Of a DNA stretch of 7,898 nt, positions 1 to 5,750 are shown in pieces. The notes beneath the pieces are model-generated. The model did not search any database, had not been told where the DNA came from, and saw only the letters and a list, made by a program, of their open reading frames with translations. A program made the translations under genes and the position numbers. Source of the DNA: Candidatus Altarchaeales archaeon WOR_SM1_86-2 (GTDB lineage: Archaea > Altiarchaeota > Altiarchaeia > IMC4 > MCBC01); contig MCBC01000054.1 in the NCBI GenBank assembly GCA_001723855.1, positions 1 to 7,898 of the forward strand, read 5' to 3'. Position 1 is the stretch's first letter. Every line of letters begins with the position of its first letter.

Positions 1-610
1 TTTCCTCTTTCACAATATCAAGTTTCTCCATAACCTTTGCGACCCTCTCCTCTCTCGTGCAATAAACAGGACTTCCGAATAATTCATCATCCTTTATGAA
101 ATCACAGCCGCCGACTGCCGCTTCATAGCATGTCTCTGCAAATTCCCCCGGTTCAAGACCGACATCCGGCTTTATAATTGTCCCGACATGAGGACGCTTT
201 GATTTTTCCGTTCCCGTTAATTTTCTCACTCCCTCAATTCCATAATTAGGACCCCTGAATTCCTTTACATAATTTTCCGGGAATTTTAAATTTAATAATT
301 TAATATTTTGTATAGCGGACATCCCGAAAATGTTTCCGGCAGCGGTTGAAAGAAGCAGCGCAACCCCGTCATCAGGATTTAAATTCAGAATCGGGTATGC
401 GACCTTCACAGTGCTTTTCTCATCATTTGTTTCCACAACCTTGGCACCGTATTTTTCTATCAATTCCGCGGTTTCCCGCTCTGAAATAACCCATGAGCCG
501 GTTGACTCCTCAGCGGCAATCATCCTGCCGATTTTCATTAACGGATACTTGCTTTCAACATAATAGTCAGCGATTATGTGTTCCTCGGGGTCTGCGTAGG
601 TGTCGTACAT
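1..610 (-). CDS. RuBisCO large-chain homologue, probably form IV RuBisCO-like protein (N-terminal part, cut by window edge)
   Basis: About 203 residues are visible from an ATG at 610; the C-terminal barrel lies outside the window. Landmarks of the RuBisCO large chain appear in order: AAEESTGSW (residues 32-40, catalytic-Glu loop), AGNIFGM (91-97, conserved Asn), GTIIKPDVGL (143-152) and GGCDFIKDDELF (167-178). The last holds the Lys that is carbamylated in true RuBisCO plus the metal-binding Asp and Glu. Three positions differ from true carboxylases: the second Lys of the KPK loop is Asp149, the Thr of STGTW is Ser39, and the Asn after KDDE is Leu177. KDDEL is typical of form IV RuBisCO-like proteins, which often act in sulfur or other isomerase/enolase-type metabolism instead of CO2 fixation. 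Superfamily membership is firm; the form IV call is inference, and a divergent form III enzyme is the alternative. It is transcribed away from the defence genes. Confidence 0.85.
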   Translation of the reverse strand, partial: MYDTYADPEEHIIADYYVESKYPLMKIGRMIAAEESTGSWVISERETAELIEKYGAKVVETNDEKSTVKVAYPILNLNPDDGVALLLSTAAGNIFGMSAIQNIKLLNLKFPENYVKEFRGPNYGIEGVRKLTGTEKSKRPHVGTIIKPDVGLEPGEFAETCYEAAVGGCDFIKDDELFGSPVYCTREERVAKVMEKLDIVKEE

Positions 611-617
611 TTTTTAG
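581..617. repeat. RLP 5'-end repeat, original copy
   Basis: This is the first codons of the RuBisCO-like gene plus a few upstream bases. It matches 1301-1337 at 31 of 37 aligned positions without gaps (my hand count), including an unbroken CTGCGTAGGTGTCG at 592-605 and 1312-1325. The core GCGTAGGTGTCGTAC-T6 matches 5637-5658 at 20 of 22 positions and is more weakly matched at 3728-3750. It is taken as the parent copy because only here does the reading frame continue into a complete RLP N-terminus. Confidence 0.75.
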
Positions 618-631
618 TATATTTAAATAAT
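618..631 (+). promoter_or_regulatory. TATA-like box for the antitoxin-PIN operon
   Basis: TATATTTAAATAAT fits an archaeal TATA box and lies about 40 bases before the antitoxin ATG at 667, which allows initiation roughly 25 bases downstream and a short leader. ATTTAAAT is symmetric, but on the minus strand it is too close to the RLP ATG at 610 to serve that gene well. The RLP promoter is more likely in the AT-rich stretch 632-660. Confidence 0.45.
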
Positions 632-666
632 TTAACTTTTAATAATAATATAATATTCACGATAAA

Positions 667-903
667 ATGGAAACTGTCACGGTATCTATCTCAAACGAAC
701 TGGAAGAAGGTCTAAAAAGCGTGGTAAGTAAATTCGGCTTTGAAAACAAACAGGATTTTATCCTGGCAGCGACAAGAGACAAAATTTTAGAATTGAAAAA
801 ACAGATTTTCTTTGAAGTGAGCAGCGAGGTTGCTCTCGGCTTAAAGAAACACGGAGTTAAGGAACAAGAAATTTTAGAAGGTTTTGAAAAAACAAGAGAA
901 TGA
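667..903 (+). CDS. VapB/RHH-like antitoxin
   Basis: This 78-residue protein opens with a short beta strand (METVTVSIS) followed by two helices around residues 10-45 (LEEGLKSVVSKFGFENKQDF), the layout of a ribbon-helix-helix DNA-binding antitoxin. The charged C-terminal part (about 46-78) would be the toxin-binding tail. Its stop codon overlaps the start of the PIN toxin gene (ATGA at 900-903), so the two are translationally coupled, as in type II toxin-antitoxin operons. It would neutralise the PIN RNase and probably repress its own promoter. The exact antitoxin family is not certain from sequence alone; the role rests on size, predicted fold and the coupled PIN gene. Confidence 0.8.
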   Translation: METVTVSISNELEEGLKSVVSKFGFENKQDFILAATRDKILELKKQIFFEVSSEVALGLKKHGVKEQEILEGFEKTRE

Positions 904-1289
904 AAATAAAGATTTGTGTTGACGCGAACATAATAATCTCCGCTTTGATTGGCGGAGCGGCAAGAAACATATTATTTGATTCAAAATTTGAGTTCATAAC
1001 CACTGAATTTACAATCAAAGAAGTAAGAAAATATCTGCCGATGATTGGAAAAAAATCAGGCGTAGATGCAGGTAAAATAGAGTTTGCTCTTTCCCTGCTT
1101 CCCATAAAAGTTCACCCGAAAGAACATTACTCGGATAAGATTGAAAAAGCCGATAAATTAATAGGCGAAATTGATAAAAAAGATGTTGATATACTGGCAC
1201 TGGCACTGAAATTTGAATGCTATTTATTGACAGAGGATGGTGACTTTAAGACAATAAACAAAGTTATCAGGACAAGGGATTTTGTATGA
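900..1289 (+). CDS. PIN-domain toxin ribonuclease (VapC-like)
   Basis: This 129-residue protein has the acidic residues of a PIN nuclease: Asp8 in ICVDANI, Glu41 in TIKEV, Asp95/Asp97 in KKDVDILALAL, and Asp113/Asp115 in LLTEDGDF. Together these would bind divalent metal for RNA cleavage. The C-terminal LLTEDGDF motif is characteristic of the family. It overlaps the upstream antitoxin by four bases and forms a type II toxin-antitoxin operon with it. The length is normal and there is no sign of damage, so the pair is probably active. The operon is bracketed by imperfect 37-bp copies of the RLP 5' end (581-617 and 1301-1337), which suggests it was placed here as a unit. Confidence 0.9.
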   Translation: MKIKICVDANIIISALIGGAARNILFDSKFEFITTEFTIKEVRKYLPMIGKKSGVDAGKIEFALSLLPIKVHPKEHYSDKIEKADKLIGEIDKKDVDILALALKFECYLLTEDGDFKTINKVIRTRDFV

Positions 1290-1338
1290 TCCAGAGATGA
1301 TTCCCCGGTGGCTGCGTAGGTGTCGCAGATTTTTTAAG

Positions 1339-1362
1339 GTGAAATATCTTTATTTAAATCAC
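1339..1362. promoter_or_regulatory. 24-bp inverted repeat, copy A, directly upstream of the TATA-like box
   Basis: GTGA at 1339-1342 is complementary to TCAC at 1359-1362. The aligned 24-mers at 3763-3786 and 5672-5695 are also inverted repeats but with different arm bases, so the symmetry is kept while the sequence changes. It lies just before the TATA-like box, where an archaeal repressor or activator could bind as a dimer. Confidence 0.45.
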
Positions 1363-1380
1363 ATATTAATATTTAAATAA
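1363..1380 (+). promoter_or_regulatory. TATA-like promoter element of leader copy A
   Basis: ATATTAATATTTAAATAA is identical in the three leaders (also 3787-3804 and 5696-5713). In the other two it sits about 35-45 bases before the start codon, right for a TATA box. Here the AIPR ATG is 117 bases downstream, implying an untranslated leader of roughly 90-100 bases or a second promoter in 1401-1497. I see no recognisable element in that 97-base stretch. Confidence 0.5.
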
Positions 1381-1497
1381 TGTACATATTTAATTTACAG
1401 GAAGTTTTGCTTTGACCTCATAATAGTGATTTAAACGAGCAAAAAATTCGGTAATACACATTAAACGAAATTTTGAAAATACCTAATAGATAGGATT

Positions 1498-3285
1498 ATG
1501 GAAAAATATCATTTACTTTTGAAAGTTTTGGATAATTTATGTAAAGAAGCACCATCTAATTATAAGTCATATCACCCAGATAAGAATGATGTTGATAAAA
1601 TTAATAAAGCAAGATCCAAGGCTTTCATCCACTTATTTTTAAAAGTTAAATTTGGTTTATTAAATTTCCATGAGCGTCATAAATATATTACTGACAATCC
1701 TGGAGATGCTGGAATCGATGCCTATTTTATTGATAGAGAACTTAAAATTATTTATTTTATTCAATCTAAATTTAGAGCTAATAAACAAAACTTTGAAGAA
1801 AAAAAGATAAAGATAGAAGAACTATTGGCAATGGAAATAGATAGGGTATTAGAAGGTTACAACTCTTATGAAAATGGTAAAAGATTTAATTCTAAAATTC
1901 TAAATATGATTAACGAGATTAAAGCTATAGATGATATCGGTAGATATAGGTATGATGTGATAATCTTAGCAAATGTGAAAGAAATTGTTCAAAGTAAACT
2001 TCGTAGATTATTTGGTTACCCTACTCAAATATTTAATTTTGAAAGAACTTATATGGACCTATTGTTTCCATTATTGACAGGATCATATTACAATATACCT
2101 GATTTGAATATTTATATAAACATATCTGATAAAAGCAGTGGTTCAAAGATTAGTTATCAAGTTGAGACATCAAAAGGCAAATGTGAAATCACAGTAGTTT
2201 TTGTCCCACTAGAAGAAATTGCACAACTTATGCTTAAATATCGGAATTCGATACTTAAATTTAACCCGCGATGTTACTTGGATTTATCTGGATCTCCTAT
2301 TAATCGAGAAATTCACAATACAATTATTTCCCAACAAACAAATGAATTTGCGCTCTACAACAATGGGATAACTATGTTATCGGACGATACTTCTTTTAAT
2401 GAGAGAATAGGACAAAGAGACAAAGCAGTTCTATGTGTTAAAAATCCACAAATTATCAATGGAGGACAAACAGCTTATTCATTGGCGAGAATCTATGAAA
2501 AAAATTTAAACTCTCCTGATAAACTTCAACAGATTTTTTTAGGCAAAGAAGTATTATTAAAAGTCATAACATTTGTTGATGAAATAGTTTTGGATTCAAA
2601 ATTAGAATTAATTGAAGAAATTTCAAACGCCACAAATCAACAAAATGTTGTAACTTATGCTGATAGGCATTCTAATGATAAAATTCAACATGAATTACAA
2701 GATTTGCTTTTTAATGATTTTGGAATTCTTTATGAAAGAAAAAGAGGAGAATTTTCAGATGGCATTAAATCAGATTATATTGACGAAAGTGTTATATTGC
2801 CACGAAATGTGTTTGTATCAGTCGCATTAGCATGCCAAGGAAGGCACACCAAACCAAGGAAAATCTTTAAAAAACCTCAGTCTTATAATAACATTTTTAA
2901 TACAAAAGACTATGATAATTATAAAATTGGATTACAAGTTTATTATTTTTTGGAAGATAAATATTCTTCAGAAAAATTGAAAAAATCAAAAAATATTTTA
3001 AAATATGGATTTCAAGCCCTCCTTTTTATTGTTATATTAAAATATCGGGAGTTGAAAAAACCTCATATAGACAAGGATCTAATTTTTCAGATTTCAGATT
3101 ATATCATCAGCAAATCAGAAGAATTTGAAGAATATGCCATTAAATTACGAAGCAATAGAATGTTTTTTAGAACAATAAAAACGAACAAAATTGAAAGGAC
3201 AATAACAAATTTTTATAAATACTATACGAGTATAAATGCTAAAAATGATTTACGAAAATATTTTGAAAAAATTCCCAAAGTCTAG
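1498..3285 (+). CDS. AIPR-family abortive-infection protein with PD-(D/E)XK-like nuclease N-terminus
   Basis: This 595-residue protein carries the core of the AIPR (abortive infection phage resistance) family: FALYNNGITM at residues 284-293 and NPQIINGGQTA at 316-326. The N-terminal region contains GDAGIDAYFID (69-79) followed by IIYFIQSKFR (84-93). Asp74 and Gln89-x-Lys91 match the D...(E/Q)xK core of restriction-endonuclease-like folds. The likely role is a DNA- or RNA-cleaving defence effector against phage or plasmids, though AIPR mechanisms are poorly known. No membrane segments or signal peptide are evident. An in-frame stop shortly upstream supports the ATG at 1498. The gene is visibly more AT-rich than the RLP and PIN genes, suggesting separate acquisition. 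It appears to stand alone, with its own leader and a hairpin after its stop. The family call is strong; the nuclease call is motif-based. Confidence 0.88.
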   Translation: MEKYHLLLKVLDNLCKEAPSNYKSYHPDKNDVDKINKARSKAFIHLFLKVKFGLLNFHERHKYITDNPGDAGIDAYFIDRELKIIYFIQSKFRANKQNFEEKKIKIEELLAMEIDRVLEGYNSYENGKRFNSKILNMINEIKAIDDIGRYRYDVIILANVKEIVQSKLRRLFGYPTQIFNFERTYMDLLFPLLTGSYYNIPDLNIYINISDKSSGSKISYQVETSKGKCEITVVFVPLEEIAQLMLKYRNSILKFNPRCYLDLSGSPINREIHNTIISQQTNEFALYNNGITMLSDDTSFNERIGQRDKAVLCVKNPQIINGGQTAYSLARIYEKNLNSPDKLQQIFLGKEVLLKVITFVDEIVLDSKLELIEEISNATNQQNVVTYADRHSNDKIQHELQDLLFNDFGILYERKRGEFSDGIKSDYIDESVILPRNVFVSVALACQGRHTKPRKIFKKPQSYNNIFNTKDYDNYKIGLQVYYFLEDKYSSEKLKKSKNILKYGFQALLFIVILKYRELKKPHIDKDLIFQISDYIISKSEEFEEYAIKLRSNRMFFRTIKTNKIERTITNFYKYYTSINAKNDLRKYFEKIPKV

Positions 3286-3312
3286 TTTGACTTTTGGCTC
3301 ATATACTTTTTT
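3274..3312 (+). terminator. Hairpin and T-run after the AIPR gene
   Basis: CCCAAAGTC (3274-3282) can pair with GACTTTTGG (3289-3297) with one bulge; the TAG stop codon lies in the loop. A run of six T follows at 3307-3312. Archaeal termination relies mainly on T-rich tracts, so the T-run is the more relevant part and the hairpin may be incidental. Confidence 0.4.
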
Positions 3313-3511
3313 AAGTGTGATCCTATAACTGGTATTTTCAAAAACTATGTGGTTGCCGCTCCATTACCACACTACAATATCTCTCCTTGCTAATGCTCAT
3401 CAGGTCGTTTAACAGGTATGTATCTGGCTCCGTTACGCTTCGCCAAAATTTGCTCCACAAACTTCCTTTATCCGCTCCCGCCACTCTAAATTTGAAAATT
3501 TATTTCCCCCC

Positions 3512-3744
3512 TCATATTTCAACCCCCTCTTCAACCGCCAAACTAACAAGCGACACCTGTTTCCTATTCTCCTCAAACTCCTCCGGCGTGTAGCAGATAA
3601 AATCCACAGGCATGTCAAGGTCCCAGTATTTGTGGAGTCCTCTTGCTCTCCCGGATTTTATTTTCCTGAAAAAAGGGGAAACAATTATTAAGTCCGCATC
3701 ACTGTCTTTTTTTGGGGTTTACCGGCAGTGCAAGTGCCATACAT
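3512..3744 (-). pseudogene. Truncated MNT nucleotidyltransferase stump fused to RLP start, copy B
   Basis: Reading from 3744 down, an ATG and a few codons resemble the RLP start (MYGT...) and then run into sequence matching the MNT gene at 7354-7668 from its GSxxxG glycine region onward. After a one-base frameshift in an A-run near 3704-3710, the C-terminal part is open and well conserved: DSDADLIIVS, GRARGLHKYWDLDMPVDFIC, YTPEEF, and a stop at 3512-3514. The N-terminal helix and the GS motif of the nucleotidyltransferase are missing, so it cannot be an active enzyme. From the RLP-like ATG only about 18 codons are open. It shares its fusion point with 5429-5653, so both descend from one rearranged copy. 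Confidence 0.8.
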
Positions 3745-3762
3745 CTTTTGATTTTTAAGGCA

Positions 3763-3786
3763 ACAGATTTTTATTTTTAAATCTAT
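3763..3786. promoter_or_regulatory. 24-bp inverted repeat, copy B
   Basis: AGATTT (3765-3770) pairs with AAATCT (3779-3784), and the outermost pair is A-T where the other copies have G-C. One pair (second position) is mismatched. It lies directly before the TATA-like box of the HD gene. Confidence 0.45.
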
Positions 3787-3804
3787 ATATTAATATTTAA
3801 ATAA
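3787..3804 (+). promoter_or_regulatory. TATA-like box of the HD gene
   Basis: ATATTAATATTTAAATAA is identical to the element in the other two leaders. Its centre lies about 40 bases before the ATG at 3836, the usual archaeal TATA-to-start distance when the mRNA leader is short. Confidence 0.55.
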
Positions 3805-3835
3805 TCTATATATTTAATTTACAGAAAAATACAAA

Positions 3836-5293
3836 ATGGGTTACTTGTTTGATTGCTTATCACAATGTGGCGACCAAGATAAAAAATGGCTAAAAGATCT
3901 CATTAATATCGTTAAATCTCCTTATGGTGCACAGCAATGGTTTAAAGATTTAGGAAAAAATGATTTTGAACACGCTAAAGCTGTTGAAGAATACTTAGAT
4001 AAAATACTATCTGAATCGAAAGTAAAAATCAGCCCTGAAGAGGCATATCTATTACTCCATTCTATTTATACTCATGATATTGGATATAGAAAAGGTTCAA
4101 AAAACCATGAATTGCATTCACGTAATATGATTCTAAAAAATCCGCAAAAATATTTTATTAATGACCAAGAATTAGCAAATGCCATTGCTTTAATCTGTTA
4201 TGCTCATGCGCCTATAAATATTAACGAGTTTCCAGATAACTTCTCGGTTGATATTCTGAGTCGCACCAAAGAGTACGATCTACAATTTCTGGGATCTCTT
4301 TTACGATTGGCAGACGAAATGGACCAGGGATATATAAGGGTCTTAGATAGAATAGGACAAAGTAGTAGTCATAGAAATTCAGTTTATCATATAGAGATAG
4401 GTCCTCAGATAATAAAGTTAAAAACTAAACCAGAAACTGAAGAAGAATGGAATCAATTAGTGAAAGTTCAAGAAAATATTCAAACACGATTGGATGAAAT
4501 TCGACCGATTTTAAAAAAACAGAAAATAAAACTTGAACAAGTTATGCTTTATCCAAGAATATGGTCACACCATCCTAAGTTCGAAACCTGTTCAACACAA
4601 GATAAAAAAATAATTAGCGATACATCTACGGCTGTGAACATTCTATTATTAATTGATAAAACAATCATGGGCCTGGAAGTATTTCAAGAACTATTCCTCT
4701 CTAATAAATATAGTAATGTAAGTCAACTGCCACTATTGTCTTTGGAAAAATATGCGCAAAATCTAAACCAAAGTTATTCTTCAATCATATGCTTTTTAGG
4801 AGAAGATTTTTATAATAATATTTCAAATAAGATATCTGAATTTATTATTAAAAACACAAATAATGGTGGAGGGGCTGTGTTTTTTCCATTTTTTGCTTGG
4901 AGTGCATCAGAAGGCATTAATGATAATTTTGAAGAAATACTTCCAGTAAGTTTAGCTGGGGGATGGCATGAAGCTAAATATCAGAAGTTCTCACAGATTC
5001 ATAAACACAAGATTACAGGGGGAATCAAACCTTTTTCCATCCAACAAAATACTTTCGAAAAATTAACAGTAAAAAAAGGGTATAAATGTATAATAAGTGA
5101 TGATGAAACTAATCCCTGCGTAGTGATAGGGTCCTATCATGATGGGAGGGTGGTTTATATAAATACAACTTCTCACTGTTGTTTACAACAATGGGATTAT
5201 CCATTAAGAATGACTTCACCTTGGCAACAGTCAGATATACTAAAAAGGCTTATTATCAACTGCATAAACTGGAGCATTAAAACTAAATTATAA
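3836..5293 (+). CDS. HD-domain protein with C-terminal glutamine-amidotransferase-like (ThuA-like) domain
   Basis: This 485-residue protein has two parts. Residues about 40-230 form an HD metal-dependent phosphohydrolase-like domain with the expected ligands in order: His46, His80-Asp81 (IYTHDIGY), His91/His94, His124 (CYAHAP) and Asp160 (LLRLADEMDQG). LRLADEMD is typical of HD domains that hydrolyse nucleotides or signalling phosphodiesters. Residues about 265-485 resemble class I glutamine-amidotransferase-like or ThuA-like folds: an alternating strand/helix region, GGGAVFFPFFAWS (344-356), and a C-terminal NPCVVIGSYHDGRVVYINT (426-444) plus an INWSI end. No nucleophile-elbow Cys is seen, so this part may bind a ligand without catalysis. 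The ATG at 3836 lies just beyond the leader repeat. It is a probable stand-alone defence gene, because it lies between an AIPR gene and toxin-antitoxin pairs and between long direct repeats. The HD call is firm; the C-terminal fold is tentative. Confidence 0.75.
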   Translation: MGYLFDCLSQCGDQDKKWLKDLINIVKSPYGAQQWFKDLGKNDFEHAKAVEEYLDKILSESKVKISPEEAYLLLHSIYTHDIGYRKGSKNHELHSRNMILKNPQKYFINDQELANAIALICYAHAPININEFPDNFSVDILSRTKEYDLQFLGSLLRLADEMDQGYIRVLDRIGQSSSHRNSVYHIEIGPQIIKLKTKPETEEEWNQLVKVQENIQTRLDEIRPILKKQKIKLEQVMLYPRIWSHHPKFETCSTQDKKIISDTSTAVNILLLIDKTIMGLEVFQELFLSNKYSNVSQLPLLSLEKYAQNLNQSYSSIICFLGEDFYNNISNKISEFIIKNTNNGGGAVFFPFFAWSASEGINDNFEEILPVSLAGGWHEAKYQKFSQIHKHKITGGIKPFSIQQNTFEKLTVKKGYKCIISDDETNPCVVIGSYHDGRVVYINTTSHCCLQQWDYPLRMTSPWQQSDILKRLIINCINWSIKTKL

Positions 5294-5341
5294 TTCAAAT
5301 AATAAGACAAGACATAGACCACCCACAGAACTTCGTATAGG

Positions 5342-5390
5342 ATTTGCAATTCGCTATCGCTCATCTAAATTGCTCCGCAACTTTGCAAAT
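5342..5390. repeat. Imperfect hairpin after the HD gene
   Basis: ATTTGCAA (5342-5349) pairs exactly with TTGCAAAT (5383-5390), enclosing about 33 bases. It begins 48 bases after the HD stop codon, at the left edge of the second long repeat. It has no obvious T-run, so a terminator role is uncertain. Between 5294 and 5341 I see nothing else. Confidence 0.4.
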
Positions 5391-5428
5391 AATCATCATT
5401 ATCCAAAATTGAAAATTAATTTTTCCCT

Positions 5429-5653
5429 TCATATCTCAATCCCCTCCTCAACCGCTAAACTAACAAGCGACACCTGTTTCCTCTTCTCTTCAAACTCCTC
5501 CGGCGTGTAGCAGATAGAATCCACTGGCATGTCAGGGTCCCGGTATTTATGGAGTCCTCTTGCTCTCCCGGCTTTTATTTCCCTGGAAAACAGGAAAACA
5601 ATTATCACATCGCTGTCTTTCTGGGGTTTACCGGCAGCGCAGGTGTCGTACCT
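5429..5653 (-). pseudogene. Truncated MNT stump fused to RLP start, copy C
   Basis: An open frame runs from about 5653 to the stop at 5429-5431. It begins YDTCAAGKPQKDSD, where YDT corresponds to RLP residues 2-4 (RLP reads MYDTYADP) and the rest to the MNT protein from its glycine motif onward. The RLP start codon has become AGG, so no ATG remains. Compared with copy B, a six-base deletion removes two residues at the active site, turning DSDADL into DSDVI and destroying the second catalytic Asp. The C-terminus (GRARGLHKY, YTPEEFEEKRKQVSLV) is still close to the intact gene at 7354-7668. It is a dead gene, still easily recognised, so decay is probably recent. Confidence 0.8.
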
Positions 5654-5671
5654 TTTTTGATTTTTAAGGCA

Positions 5672-5695
5672 GCAGATTTTTATTTTTAAATCTGC
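5672..5695. promoter_or_regulatory. 24-bp inverted repeat, copy C (perfect 8-bp arms)
   Basis: GCAGATTT (5672-5679) and AAATCTGC (5688-5695) are exact reverse complements separated by eight T/A bases, directly before the TATA-like box of the MNT/HEPN operon. It is the most symmetric of the three copies and a good candidate operator. Confidence 0.55.
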
Positions 5696-5713
5696 ATATT
5701 AATATTTAAATAA
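5696..5713 (+). promoter_or_regulatory. TATA-like box of the MNT/HEPN operon
   Basis: ATATTAATATTTAAATAA, identical to the other leaders, with its TATTTAAATAA part about 40-45 bases before the ATG at 5751. Spacing fits an archaeal promoter with a short mRNA leader. Confidence 0.55.
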
Positions 5714-5750
5714 CCTACATATCTTTAATCAAATCTTAAATTATTGAAAA

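Larger units (their letters stand above)
1301..1400 (+). repeat. Module leader repeat, copy A (before the AIPR gene)
   Basis: Begins 11 bases after the PIN stop with a remnant of the RLP 5' end (1301-1337, minus-strand sense; the RLP start codon has become ATC). It continues with a 24-bp inverted repeat (1339-1362), the 18-mer ATATTAATATTTAAATAA (1363-1380) and the tail ATATTTAATTTACAG (1386-1400). The tail is identical at 3810-3824 in copy B, and homology stops there in both. Related leaders stand before the HD gene and the MNT/HEPN pair. Confidence 0.75.
3430..3824 (+). repeat. Long direct repeat, copy B (left flank of the HD gene)
   Basis: A stretch of nearly 400 bases matching about 5355-5731 with scattered substitutions and small gaps. 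In order it holds a weakly matching AT-rich left edge, an MNT gene stump (3512-3728, minus), an RLP-start remnant (3728-3750), the inverted repeat (3763-3786), the TATA-like 18-mer (3787-3804) and the AT-rich tail ending at 3824. The HD gene starts 12 bases later. The left boundary is approximate because similarity fades between about 3430 and 3490. In 3313-3429, left of the repeat, I see only a short TGTGGT/ACCACA hairpin (3348-3371) and no gene. Confidence 0.75.
5355..5731 (+). repeat. Long direct repeat, copy C (right flank of the HD gene)
   Basis: Same order as copy B at 3430-3824: an AT-rich edge, an MNT stump (5429-5638, minus), an RLP-start remnant (5637-5658), the inverted repeat (5672-5695), the TATA-like 18-mer (5696-5713) and a tail that diverges after about 5731. 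The MNT/HEPN operon starts 20 bases later at 5751. Same orientation as copy B, so recombination between them would remove the HD gene as one circle. Confidence 0.75.

Noticed and set aside
330..563. Plus-strand open frame inside the RLP gene
   Set aside because: It is antisense to a reading frame with clear RuBisCO motifs and has no recognisable domain.
581..617. tRNA-type attachment site at the left boundary
   Set aside because: No tRNA sequence or integrase gene is visible; the repeated segment is the 5' end of a protein gene.
857..1206. Minus-strand open frames over the PIN gene
   Set aside because: They are shadows of the PIN coding sequence, which has all its catalytic residues.
3348..3371. 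TGTGGT/ACCACA hairpin after the AIPR gene as a small RNA or terminator
   Set aside because: A six-base stem with a 12-base loop, no T-run and no counterpart in the other copy; too weak to call.
3387..3618. Short open frames on both strands near the left repeat
   Set aside because: They overlap the MNT stump in the wrong frames and give low-complexity protein; the stump's own frame explains the sequence.
5468..5648. Nine-base inverted pair CGACACCTG / CAGGTGTCG flanking the MNT stump as a recombinase site
   Set aside because: It is exact only in one copy, the left half is ordinary MNT coding sequence that also occurs in the intact gene, and nine bases can match by chance.
581..5731. CRISPR-like or regularly spaced repeats
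   Set aside because: The copies lie about 0.7-2.4 kb apart with genes in between, and they diverge; there is no spacer pattern and no cas gene.
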